DNA from: JBCDCU01 sp039180865
Lineage (GTDB): Bacteria > Pseudomonadota > Alphaproteobacteria > Rhizobiales > JACESI01
Assembly (NCBI GenBank): GCA_039180865.1
Contig: JBCDCZ010000107.1
Location: forward strand, 1 to 13,467
Direction of reading: 5' to 3'
Length of the DNA: 13,467 bases
In this document: positions 7,345 to 13,467 of the stretch, one piece after another
Position numbering within the stretch: the first letter of the stretch is position 1
How the letters are laid out: each line of letters opens with the position of its first letter
Made by a program: the position numbers and the translations under genes
Notes under the pieces: generated by a model
The model's input: only the letters and a program-made list of their open reading frames with translations
The model's database searches: none
Told to the model about the DNA's origin: nothing

Positions 7345-8562
7345 TCAGCTTCCCGGTGAGCGATAGCGCCTAAGCGCAAAGACAATCGGTGGAATTGCGA
7401 GCAGAAACAGGATTGCGCCTGCCAAAAACGGTGCGCCCGGATGATAGGGAAGCAGTGTTTCGGCGGGGTCTGTGAAAAGCGAAAACGTTCGTGTCATGGT
7501 GAGCGGGCCGATGATAGCCGCAATACTGGTCAGGCTTGAAAGGGCACCCTGAAGCTCTCCTTGGGAATCATCAGACGTCTGATTGGCCATAATCCCCTGT
7601 AGCGCGGGGTCGAGAACGCCACCGAGGGCGGCCGGAATCAGCATGGGCCACAACATCCAGCTCTCGGATATCACTGAAAACCCGATCAACGCGCTTAGGC
7701 TGAAGAAAAGGCCGAACCAGAGCGTGGTGATTTCGCCCGCCCGCGCAATTATGACTCTGATGAGCCATCCATTGACGATTGCAAAAAGGAATCCAAAGAC
7801 ACCCAGCGAGACACCGATCATCCCTGTCGAAAAGGAAAAGCGCTCGATCGTGAAGAAGGTCCATGTGCTTTGATAGGCGTGGTTTCCAATCTCAGCGAGA
7901 AGATAGGCGAGGGCAAGGGCAATCACGATACGGTTGCCGGAGATATGTTTCAGCGTTCCAAAAGGGTTTGCACGCTTTAAGTTAAAGCGCCGACGCTTCT
8001 CCTTCGCCAGGCTCTCGGGAAGGACGAAATACCCAAAGGCGACGTTCATGAAGGCGAGGGCTGCTGCCACGAAGAAGGGAATCCGGGTCCCGAATTCTCC
8101 CAACAGCCCACCAATCAGTGGCCCCAAGATGAAGCCGAGCCCGAAGGCTGCGCCGACCATTCCAAAATTCGCTGCCCGTTTCTCAGGAGGGCTGATGTCA
8201 GCGATGAAAGCGGTTGCGGTACTGATCGACGCTCCGAAAATTCCGGCGAAAATTCGGCCGATGAAGAGCCAGAAAAGCGTCGGTGCGAAGCCCATAATGA
8301 GGTTGTCGATACCGAACCCGAAAAGCGAAATCAGAAGGACAGGGCGCCTGCCGAAACGATCGCTCAAGCCGCCCATGACGGGGGCGAACAGAAATTGCGG
8401 CAACGCATAAGCAAAGAGAAGCCAGCCGCCGATCACAGAAGCGTCGCTGACATTGACATCGCCAAGCTCCCGAATGAGCTCAGGGAGCACCGGCAAGATG
8501 AGGCCGATCCCCGTAATATCGATCAACAGTGTGATGAAAATGAACAGAATGGCCCGGTTCAT
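7345..8562 (-). CDS. TetA-type MFS efflux transporter
   Basis: Inner-membrane drug/proton antiporter of the major facilitator superfamily, 405 aa with about 12 hydrophobic helices. The N-terminus (MNRAILFIFITLLIDITGIG), motif A (GGLSDRFGRRPVLL, residues 64-77) and antiporter motif C (GAAFGLGFILGPLIGG, residues 137-152) place it in the TCR/Tet group. The basic stretch KEKRRRFNLKR around residue 185 is the cytoplasmic loop between the two halves. Chromosomal members of this group are widespread, and the tetracycline name often reflects homology only; the substrate is unknown. It lies 57 bases after the FAD monooxygenase gene on the same strand, so a shared transcript is possible. No clear ribosome binding site precedes the ATG. 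It ends 24 bases from the end of convergent sdaA. Confidence 0.88.
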   Translation of the reverse strand: MNRAILFIFITLLIDITGIGLILPVLPELIRELGDVNVSDASVIGGWLLFAYALPQFLFAPVMGGLSDRFGRRPVLLISLFGFGIDNLIMGFAPTLFWLFIGRIFAGIFGASISTATAFIADISPPEKRAANFGMVGAAFGLGFILGPLIGGLLGEFGTRIPFFVAAALAFMNVAFGYFVLPESLAKEKRRRFNLKRANPFGTLKHISGNRIVIALALAYLLAEIGNHAYQSTWTFFTIERFSFSTGMIGVSLGVFGFLFAIVNGWLIRVIIARAGEITTLWFGLFFSLSALIGFSVISESWMLWPMLIPAALGGVLDPALQGIMANQTSDDSQGELQGALSSLTSIAAIIGPLTMTRTFSLFTDPAETLLPYHPGAPFLAGAILFLLAIPPIVFALRRYRSPGS

Positions 8563-8619
8563 GGGGTGTCCGGCGGGATCTCTTTTCGCAACGGGCGGTG
8601 CTGTGCTTGCCCTTTGCTA

Positions 8620-9789
8620 CTAGGCACTGATTTCAGGCGCGCGCCATTCGTAGATCCAGCTATAGCGATTGAGCAGGCGGTCTCCTCCCATGGCCCGCAG
8701 TCCAATATCGCGTGCCGTCGCCATCGGCCCACTCCAGTGGTAACGCGCACCTGTTTTTTGTGCCTCGTACCAGATCTTTGATACTCGTTTGCGGCGCGTC
8801 GTTTCGAATTCAGCGAATGCGGCTGCTGGCTGGTCGTGCTTCAGGAGCGCTGCAGCGAGGACCGCAGCATCTTCGAGCGCAGCTCCGCCACCTTGCGCCA
8901 GAAAGGGCACCATTGCGTGGGCTGCGTCACCCAGGATCGCGATCCGGCCTTTGTGCCACGGGAATTTGGGGTCAATTGTAAAGAGCGGCCACGATGTCCA
9001 GTCATGGTCGCCCGCCGTGAGAGCCGACGGTAGTTTGGCGAACCGTCGAAAGGCTGAGTGAATGGATTGACCGGACCCGTTACCTGTTATGCTTTGGGGA
9101 TCGCTTTGAACGACTGCGACAACATTCAGAAAGCGCCCCTGGTCCACAGGATACGCCACAAGGTGAGCATGCGGGCCAAGCCAGACCGATAGATCGAGTT
9201 CGGCGGCATCCCTGATCGCATCGCCAGGGATGAGCGCGCGGTAGGCGGTTCGCCCCGAGAAAGTCGGTTGGGCCTCACTCACAAGATTGCGGACTTTTGA
9301 ACGGACACCGTCTGCTCCGATAAGGAGGGGGGTTGTCCGCTCACCCGTTTCCGTATCGATCTGAAGCCGCCCATCGGGTCGCTCATGTGCCCCCTTAAAC
9401 CCCGCTTCAAATTGAATTTCGACGCCTTCTCTCCGACAGGCTTCCAAAAGGACGGAGCCGAGGTCCGCCCGGTGGATTACATGATAAGGATAGCCGAAAC
9501 GCGCTTCATAAGCTGCGCCGAAGGGTAGCGTTACGATCGCACGACCACTGAACCCGGAATGGACAGTGAGGCCTTCAGGTGTATGAGCTTTTTCGCGAAG
9601 TTCGGCGGTAAGGCCAAGAGCATCGATCACCGAGACAGCGTTGGCTGTCAACTGGATCCCAGCGCCGTCGATCCCGATTTCGCTTCTTCGCTCAAAGATG
9701 ATGACGTGTCGACCGTGACGGCTCAAAAAAGCGGACAGCGCGAGGCCGGCAATTCCTGCGCCGACTACGACAATAGGTTCATCGTTCAC
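8620..9789 (-). CDS. FAD-dependent monooxygenase (class A, salicylate hydroxylase-like)
   Basis: NAD(P)H-dependent flavoprotein hydroxylase of the PHBH fold, 389 aa. All three FAD fingerprints are present: GAGIAG at residues 10-15 in the N-terminal Rossmann strand, the DG motif GADGVRSKVR at 158-167, and the GD motif GDAAHAMVPFLAQGGGAAL at 287-305. Overall it resembles salicylate 1-hydroxylase and 3-hydroxybenzoate 6-hydroxylase-like proteins, but the substrate is not deducible: no ring-cleavage or aromatic-degradation genes are nearby. The start is GTG, with GAGG four bases upstream overlapping the stop of the zinc-protein gene, leaving a 6-base gap that indicates co-transcription. Ubiquinone hydroxylases (UbiH/UbiL) share the fold and are a less likely alternative. 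Confidence 0.87.
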   Translation of the reverse strand: MNDEPIVVVGAGIAGLALSAFLSRHGRHVIIFERRSEIGIDGAGIQLTANAVSVIDALGLTAELREKAHTPEGLTVHSGFSGRAIVTLPFGAAYEARFGYPYHVIHRADLGSVLLEACRREGVEIQFEAGFKGAHERPDGRLQIDTETGERTTPLLIGADGVRSKVRNLVSEAQPTFSGRTAYRALIPGDAIRDAAELDLSVWLGPHAHLVAYPVDQGRFLNVVAVVQSDPQSITGNGSGQSIHSAFRRFAKLPSALTAGDHDWTSWPLFTIDPKFPWHKGRIAILGDAAHAMVPFLAQGGGAALEDAAVLAAALLKHDQPAAAFAEFETTRRKRVSKIWYEAQKTGARYHWSGPMATARDIGLRAMGGDRLLNRYSWIYEWRAPEISA

Positions 9790-9795
9790 GAAACC

Positions 9796-10041
9796 TCAGG
9801 CTGCGTCTTCGACGTAAAGGTTGCCGTCTGGGCGCGTTTCTAGTGGCCCCAAGGCTGGATTGTAGCGATATAATGTCGAGCAATAAGGGCAGACTTTGCT
9901 GTCATCTGCGCCCATATCAATAAACACATGCGGATGATCGTAAGGCGGTTTTGCGCCAACGCACATGAATTCCTTCACGCCGATTTCAATTTGTTCCACG
10001 CCATGGTCGTTTGAGAAATGTGGCACTACAGATTCAGCCAT
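9796..10041 (-). CDS. Zinc-finger (zf-CHCC) protein, NDUFS6-like complex I accessory subunit
   Basis: Small zinc-binding protein of 81 aa. Cys27, His36, Cys51 and Cys54 give Cys-X8-His-X14-Cys-X2-Cys, the signature of the zf-CHCC family, which includes the mitochondrial complex I 13-kDa subunit NDUFS6. Alphaproteobacterial complex I contains this subunit, so binding to the peripheral arm of NADH dehydrogenase at the inner membrane is the likely role. Core motifs are GVKEFMCVGA, DHPHVFIDMG and VCPYCSTLYRYNP. The ATG at 10041 is chosen because AGGA lies 7 bases upstream; a TTG five codons earlier (10056) would add five residues but lacks such a site. No other nuo gene is in the window. The functional assignment is by family; the zinc motif is directly visible. 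Confidence 0.88.
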   Translation of the reverse strand: MAESVVPHFSNDHGVEQIEIGVKEFMCVGAKPPYDHPHVFIDMGADDSKVCPYCSTLYRYNPALGPLETRPDGNLYVEDAA

Positions 10042-10258
10042 CTTGTTATCCTGCAATGTCGGTTCGAGTGGTTGATTACCCCCCGTTGTCCCTTCACCGC
10101 ACGCTCCCTTAATCTCGTTGCGGTACTGACGTTTCTTATGGTGGAAAGACTATGCTTTCGGTTCCTGCAATGGTAGTCATCCATTGGTAGAAGGCAGCCG
10201 TTTCCTGCGGTCTGCGTGTATTCTTCTGCTCCCTCCTTATCGATTTCCAGGCTTCATG
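10042..10258. promoter_or_regulatory. Divergent intergenic region between zinc protein and hydrolase
   Basis: About 217 bases must hold promoters for both directions, but I see no convincing -35/-10 pair. It contains the AGGA site for the zinc-protein gene (10049-10052, minus strand) and a short inverted repeat CAATGG/CCATTG with a 7-base spacer (10168-10186), which could easily be chance. Confidence 0.4.
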
Positions 10259-11023
10259 ATGACGGACCTTAAGACATTCAATTCAGACGGTATTTCAATT
10301 GCTTATCGTGATGAAGGGGCAGGGGAGCCGGTTTTTCTCGTGCATGGCTTTGCATCAAATAGTTTTATTAATTGGGTTTATACCGGTTGGTTCGAAACAC
10401 TGATCGCGGCAGGATATCGCGTCATTGCAATCGATAATCGCGGGCACGGTGAAAGCGAAAAACTCTATGATCAAGGCCTCTATGAGTCGCCGATGATGGC
10501 AGAGGATGTGCGGCGCCTGATGGATCATTGTTCCGTCGAACGGGCGCATGTCATGGGCTATTCCATGGGTGCGCGGATCACCGCATTTCTCGCTCTCAAT
10601 CATCCAAACCGGCTCAAAACGGCTGTTTTTGCTGGTCTGGGTATGGGGATGATCGACGGGGTACCAGGTTCAGCGGCGATCGCAGAGGGTTTGCTAGCCG
10701 AAGACCCATCAAAGTTGACCGACCCGCAAGCGATCGCCTTTCGCCAGTTTGCTGATCAGACCAAAAGTGACAGGCAGGCGCTCGCGGCCTGTATCCGCGA
10801 ATCGCGGGCAAAGATCAGCGCCGAAGACGTTGCGAAGATATCACTGCCGGTTCTTGTCGCAATCGGCACAAAAGATGATGTCGCTGGCGACCTCGATCGT
10901 TTTGTCGATATCCTGCCGAATGCGACCGGGCTTCCGATCCCGAACCGCAATCATATGGTCGCTGTGGGCGACAAAGTTTACAAAGCAGGTGTCGTGAACT
11001 TTTGGTCATCGCGTACGGAATAA
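10259..11023 (+). CDS. Alpha/beta hydrolase
   Basis: Serine hydrolase of the alpha/beta fold, 254 aa, with no signal peptide, so probably cytoplasmic. Landmarks: oxyanion-hole motif VHGF (residues 29-32), the following IDNRGHGES strand and loop typical of the fold, nucleophile elbow GYSMG with Ser102, acid Asp206 or Asp207 in GTKDD, and His232 in NRNHMV. The catalytic triad is complete. Substrate class (ester, lactone, haloalkane, carbon-carbon bond) cannot be told. Two adjacent ATGs at 10256 and 10259 are possible; the second is chosen because the AGG at 10249-10251 is then 7 bases away. The frame is open further upstream to a TTG at 10184, which would add residues unlike the family. It is followed after 216 bases by cysE, which seems to have its own promoter. 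Confidence 0.88.
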   Translation: MTDLKTFNSDGISIAYRDEGAGEPVFLVHGFASNSFINWVYTGWFETLIAAGYRVIAIDNRGHGESEKLYDQGLYESPMMAEDVRRLMDHCSVERAHVMGYSMGARITAFLALNHPNRLKTAVFAGLGMGMIDGVPGSAAIAEGLLAEDPSKLTDPQAIAFRQFADQTKSDRQALAACIRESRAKISAEDVAKISLPVLVAIGTKDDVAGDLDRFVDILPNATGLPIPNRNHMVAVGDKVYKAGVVNFWSSRTE

Positions 11024-11111
11024 CCCCGAGGCGTGTAGGCGGAACCCTAGCGATTTCAGATTGTTCAACCCTACTTCATCAACCGTTTCGAAAAAGTCGT
11101 TTTCAAGAATG

Positions 11112-11140
11112 CTTACAAAAGCGCGAGAATGACTTATATC
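11112..11140 (+). promoter_or_regulatory. Candidate sigma-70 promoter of cysE
   Basis: CTTACA (11112-11117) and TATATC (11135-11140) are separated by exactly 17 bases; each matches the consensus at four of six positions. Transcription would start near 11147 and give a leader of about 93 bases, containing the small inverted repeat GGGCTT-T-AAGCCC (11158-11170). Predicted by eye only. Confidence 0.4.
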
Positions 11141-11226
11141 TTCCCGACCGGTTGAATGGGCTTTAAGCCCGCTCGTCAAAGCTCAGGATCGGTTGTAAGC
11201 CGTAATCCAGGCTCAGTGACCAGAAC

Positions 11227-11232
11227 GGAGGT
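11227..11232 (+). promoter_or_regulatory. Strong ribosome binding site fixing the cysE start
   Basis: GGAGGT ends 7 bases before the ATG at 11240. It rules out the in-frame upstream start at 11156, which would add 28 residues encoded in the leader. Confidence 0.85.
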
Positions 11233-11239
11233 CAACGCC

Positions 11240-12073
11240 ATGTCGAATACGTCGCATTCTGCAAAAGCTAAATTGCAAACCGTCGATCCCATTTGGACCG
11301 AGATAAGACGCGAAGCCGAAGCGGCTCTATCGCGGGAGCCGCAAATTTCCAATATCCTTTATTCCTCGATTCTCAATCATCCATCGCTTGAAGAAGCAAT
11401 TGGAGCGAGGATTGCCGACCGACTTGAGAACGCCGATCTTCGATCGTCCATGTTGCGAGACGCCTATCGCGAGGCATTCGCGGACGACCCTTCAATTGGC
11501 GACGCAATCCGGACTGATCTGACGGCGGTTTATGAGCGCGATCCTGCCTGCACCCGGTTCATGGAACCACTCCTTTACTTTAAAGGATTTCACACACTCC
11601 AGGCACACCGCCTTGCGCATTGGCTCTTGAAACAGGGCCGCAAAGATTTTGCGCTCCTCATTCAATCAGCCGTTTCCGAGCGCTTTCAGGTCGACATAAA
11701 TCCTGCGGTACCGCTTGGCCGCGGTATATTCCTGGATCATGCAACGAGCGTGGTAATCGGCGAAACAGCCGTTATCGGAGATAACGTATCGATCCTCCAA
11801 GGCGTGACACTGGGTGGAACCGGGAAGACTGGTGGCGACAGGCATCCAAAAATTGGCAATGGGGTGCTGATTGGCGCCGGTGCAAAAGTGCTCGGCAATA
11901 TTACGATTGGCGATTGCTCCCGCATAGCCGCGGGATCCGTTGTTTTGAAAGAAGTCCCTCCGGAAACAACGGTCGCAGGCGTCCCGGCAAAGGTCGTGGG
12001 GCTTGCCGGTTGTTCAGAACCGGCGCGCAGCATGCACCAGATTCTTGCGGAAAAGGAAGATCCCGAAGCGTAG
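11240..12073 (+). CDS. cysE: Serine O-acetyltransferase
   Basis: Transfers acetyl from acetyl-CoA to L-serine to give O-acetylserine, the committed step of cysteine synthesis; cytoplasmic hexamer in known homologues. The 277-aa protein has the N-terminal helical SATase domain (about 15-150) and a left-handed beta-helix of hexapeptide repeats (about 150-250). Residues matching the E. coli active site are Asp101, Asp152 (VDINPA) and His167 (FLDHATS); LGGTGKTGGDRHPKIGNGVL around 191-210 is nearly identical to the family. After the helix comes a tail ending EKEDPEA, so the C-terminal isoleucine that docks into CysK in many homologues is absent. The start is set by GGAGGT 7 bases upstream. A likely terminator follows 30 bases after the stop. 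Its substrate serine is also consumed by the deaminase encoded 4 kb upstream. Confidence 0.97.
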   Translation: MSNTSHSAKAKLQTVDPIWTEIRREAEAALSREPQISNILYSSILNHPSLEEAIGARIADRLENADLRSSMLRDAYREAFADDPSIGDAIRTDLTAVYERDPACTRFMEPLLYFKGFHTLQAHRLAHWLLKQGRKDFALLIQSAVSERFQVDINPAVPLGRGIFLDHATSVVIGETAVIGDNVSILQGVTLGGTGKTGGDRHPKIGNGVLIGAGAKVLGNITIGDCSRIAAGSVVLKEVPPETTVAGVPAKVVGLAGCSEPARSMHQILAEKEDPEA

Positions 12074-12102
12074 GCAGTGGTTCTGCGATTTGCAGGGCGG
12101 TG

Positions 12103-12129
12103 AGCGCGTGCCATAGTGCGCGCGCTTTT
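12103..12129 (+). terminator. Likely rho-independent terminator of cysE
   Basis: A nine-pair stem AGCGCGTGC / GCGCGCGCT (one G-T wobble) closes a six-base loop CATAGT and runs into TTTT. The stem is strong, but the T run is short, so termination may be partial. It would separate cysE from the DUF3126 gene 50 bases on. Confidence 0.55.
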
Positions 12130-12179
12130 GCTTGCGACCTGAACGGTTGTCGGCGCACCTTAAAAAGGCGGGGGCTATC

Positions 12180-12392
12180 TTGGAACGTACGGAAATACAG
12201 AAGCTGGAAAACTTTCTCAAAAAACGCTTCAACACGAACGCGCTCGAGGTGCGTCAAAGACCAACCAAGAAAGATTCTGCGGAAGTTTATATCGGCGATG
12301 AATTTGTCGGCGTCATATACGTCGATGAAGAGGATGGGGATCGGTCTTATGACCTGAATATCGCCATCCTGGATATCGATCTTGAGGACTGA
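12180..12392 (+). CDS. DUF3126 family protein
   Basis: Small acidic cytoplasmic protein, 70 aa when begun at the TTG at 12180. It reads ERTEIQKLENFLKKRF, then VRQRPTKKDSAEVYIGDEF and ends AILDIDLED. This is the pattern I know as DUF3126, found in alphaproteobacteria; its function is unknown. No ATG exists in frame upstream. The TTG gives the family's usual length of about 70 and has the G-rich stretch GGCGGGGG about 5 bases upstream. Another TTG at 12132 would give 86 aa, starting just behind the cysE terminator. It lies after cysE on the same strand and converges with the unknown minus-strand gene, with an 18-base gap. Confidence 0.82.
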   Translation: MERTEIQKLENFLKKRFNTNALEVRQRPTKKDSAEVYIGDEFVGVIYVDEEDGDRSYDLNIAILDIDLED

Positions 12393-12410
12393 AACAACTG
12401 TCCGCGCATC

Positions 12411-13094
12411 TCACTTCTCCAGAAAGCCCATGGTCCTGCGTTTGAGTTTTTCAGACAGGTCTTGCCAGTCCTCAAGAAGTCCCCGATCAAAGCGTACTGT
12501 CGCGCTGAGCGAACTGGAGACGGGGTAATCATAAAGACACGTCGGCAACACCTTGCTCTCGGCTGCAGCTTCGTCCCGCAAACACCGTGTCACGAAGATA
12601 TCGCCCTGCGCATCCCGGCCATAGAACAGGTCCTCGGTTCCGAAACCTGAAGCAGGATCGAGTTGCTGTCCGATCAATCCACCAGGACCGCGCCACGGTT
12701 TGCCCTTGAAAAATCTGCGGTAAAGACCCTGAAGCTTGCGTTGCCCGCTTGCCTGGTTTTCGGCCGCTTCAATTGTGAGAAAGAGAATCCGTCGGTCTGT
12801 CGTTTCCTGTTCAAAAGCTTCAGAGCGGTCCTGAGAATAGCCTTCTAGCGTTGGCCAGTGCATATGCAGGTCCAGGCGCTCCTGGAGTTCACTTGTCCTT
12901 TGATTGCGAAACCGAATAACATTTTGCGGAACTCTCAGACCTGTGTCCCCGACAGTTACCGAAATAGGCTCAGAATTTGCCGTGCGTTGTGCATTTGAAT
13001 CCGGATCAAGGTAAGTCCCAAGCCAGAAGTGAGCCGCAGCCATGATCGCGATTGCAAAAAGACCGCCGAATATCAGGTACAATGAGAAGCGCAT
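12411..13094 (-). CDS. Uncharacterised membrane-anchored protein
   Basis: Unrecognised protein of 227 aa. Residues about 4-26 (YLIFGGLFAIAIMAAAHFWL) are a hydrophobic N-terminal segment after MRFS, a signal anchor or uncleaved signal; there is no lipobox cysteine. The remainder is hydrophilic and probably periplasmic: it includes EPISVTVGDTGLRVPQNVIR, a polar middle region, a basic loop (RFFKGKPWRGPGG), and two cysteines about 15 residues apart (TRCLRDEA, LPTCLYDY) that could form a disulfide. These look like features of small exported proteins annotated as hypothetical in related bacteria; I assign no function. The ATG has only a weak GGA upstream, and a 7-base-pair hairpin lies 9 bases before it. 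Confidence 0.8.
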   Translation of the reverse strand: MRFSLYLIFGGLFAIAIMAAAHFWLGTYLDPDSNAQRTANSEPISVTVGDTGLRVPQNVIRFRNQRTSELQERLDLHMHWPTLEGYSQDRSEAFEQETTDRRILFLTIEAAENQASGQRKLQGLYRRFFKGKPWRGPGGLIGQQLDPASGFGTEDLFYGRDAQGDIFVTRCLRDEAAAESKVLPTCLYDYPVSSSLSATVRFDRGLLEDWQDLSEKLKRRTMGFLEK

Positions 13095-13102
13095 GGTCCA
13101 TC

Positions 13103-13122
13103 AAACCAAATCGAGTTGGTTT
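13103..13122. promoter_or_regulatory. Perfect inverted repeat AAACCAA-ATCGAG-TTGGTTT
   Basis: Exact 7-base arms around a 6-base centre, ending 8 bases before the start codon of the unknown 227-aa protein. It could be an operator at the promoter of that gene or an RNA hairpin near the ribosome binding region. The arms are AT-rich and no T run follows, so it is not a terminator. Confidence 0.45.
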
Positions 13123-13219
13123 AGTATGACTGATTCACGGGATCCTTGTGTATCCCTGCCGGAAAAACCACTTTGGCACCGTCTTTGCGACCGGAAGAAT
13201 AGAGGATGATACGCTGCGT

Positions 13220-13258
13220 CAGGACGATACAGGATCGGCGACATATCCCAGGATCGGC
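13220..13258 (+). repeat. Short direct repeats CAGGATCGGC upstream of a membrane-protein gene
   Basis: CAGGATCGGC occurs at 13230-13239 and 13249-13258, 19 bases apart, and a related CAGGACGAT precedes at 13220-13228. The last copy ends 17 bases before the ATG at 13276. Possible regulator binding sites or a small duplication. Confidence 0.4.
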
Positions 13259-13275
13259 CAAAAGGGTGATTTATA

Positions 13276-13467
13276 ATGACACAAGCAGAATTATTCGTTG
13301 CTATGTATGTGATTTTGACCGGATTTATCTGTTCGGGGTTGATTGGTACATTTTACCAACTCTTTCGCACCGAGCCAGTTGGTTTTTCAGTTGATTACAG
13401 TTCAATAATGGGTGGTGTGACAGGCGTTTTCCTGTGCATTTTTGCCGGGCCCTTCATTATAATGCGC
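13276..13467 (+). CDS. Small membrane protein, C-terminus beyond the window
   Basis: An ATG at 13276 opens a frame that stays open to the right edge, 64 codons (MTQAELFVAMYVILTGFICS at the start). AGGGTG lies about 8 bases upstream. Residues about 6-27 are a first membrane helix, then FYQLFRTEPVGF faces one side, and residues about 45-63 (IMGGVTGVFLCIFAGPFIIM) form a second helix. The layout resembles small two- or three-helix proteins of unknown function in Hyphomicrobiales (possibly DUF6949), but I cannot confirm that. It is divergent from the 227-aa protein gene. Confidence 0.7.
   Translation, partial: MTQAELFVAMYVILTGFICSGLIGTFYQLFRTEPVGFSVDYSSIMGGVTGVFLCIFAGPFIIMR

Noticed and set aside
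7345..9789. Tetracycline resistance cassette (Tet pump plus TetX-like enzyme)
   Set aside because: No TetR-type repressor, no mobile element and no TetX-like features in the monooxygenase; it looks like ordinary chromosomal genes.
11158..11170. GGGCTT-T-AAGCCC as a riboswitch or terminator before cysE
   Set aside because: The loop would be one base, too small for a hairpin of this length, and no T run follows. No SAM-II-like pattern is evident.
13272..13277. Perfect TATAAT box
   Set aside because: It overlaps the ATG of the right-edge gene, so transcription would begin inside the gene; no -35 lies 16-18 bases upstream.

Overview
The window reads as chromosomal DNA of an alphaproteobacterium, most likely Hyphomicrobiales (Rhizobiales)-like. 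The evidence is the gene set: a soxBDAG sarcosine oxidase operon, a zf-CHCC protein resembling complex I subunit NDUFS6, a DUF3126 protein, and a CysE with an alphaproteobacterial look. Genus cannot be named from the sequence alone. There are no tRNA or rRNA genes, CRISPR arrays, transposases, phage genes or broken genes, and no gene-free stretch longer than about 200 bases.

Region 1 (1-7320) is a sarcosine-to-pyruvate module. The minus strand carries soxB-soxD-soxA-soxG, encoding heterotetrameric sarcosine oxidase; soxG is cut off by the left edge. The genes overlap or sit within 15 bases of each other, and most have strong ribosome binding sites. Divergently transcribed is a GlxA-type AraC regulator, the expected controller. 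The gap between them holds a perfect 16-bp palindrome and three TTTGCG repeats at near-helical spacing. Downstream of the regulator, on the same strand, is an iron-sulfur L-serine deaminase. Sarcosine would give glycine, one-carbon units and peroxide; glycine can become serine by GlyA (not in the window), and the deaminase turns serine into pyruvate and ammonia.

Region 2 (7345-10041, minus strand) holds a zinc-binding NDUFS6-like protein, a class A FAD monooxygenase with a GTG start, and a TetA-type 12-helix efflux transporter. The first two genes are almost certainly co-transcribed (6-base gap).

Region 3 (10259-12392, plus strand) holds an alpha/beta hydrolase, serine O-acetyltransferase CysE with a likely promoter and a likely rho-independent terminator, and a small DUF3126 protein that starts with TTG. 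On the minus strand, converging on it, is an uncharacterised membrane-anchored protein of 227 residues. At the right edge a small membrane protein begins and runs out of the window.

I did not find a convincing new defence, mobile or RNA system. The most interesting signals are the control elements between soxB and the regulator, the unknown protein with its 5' hairpin, and the monooxygenase/transporter pair of unknown substrate.
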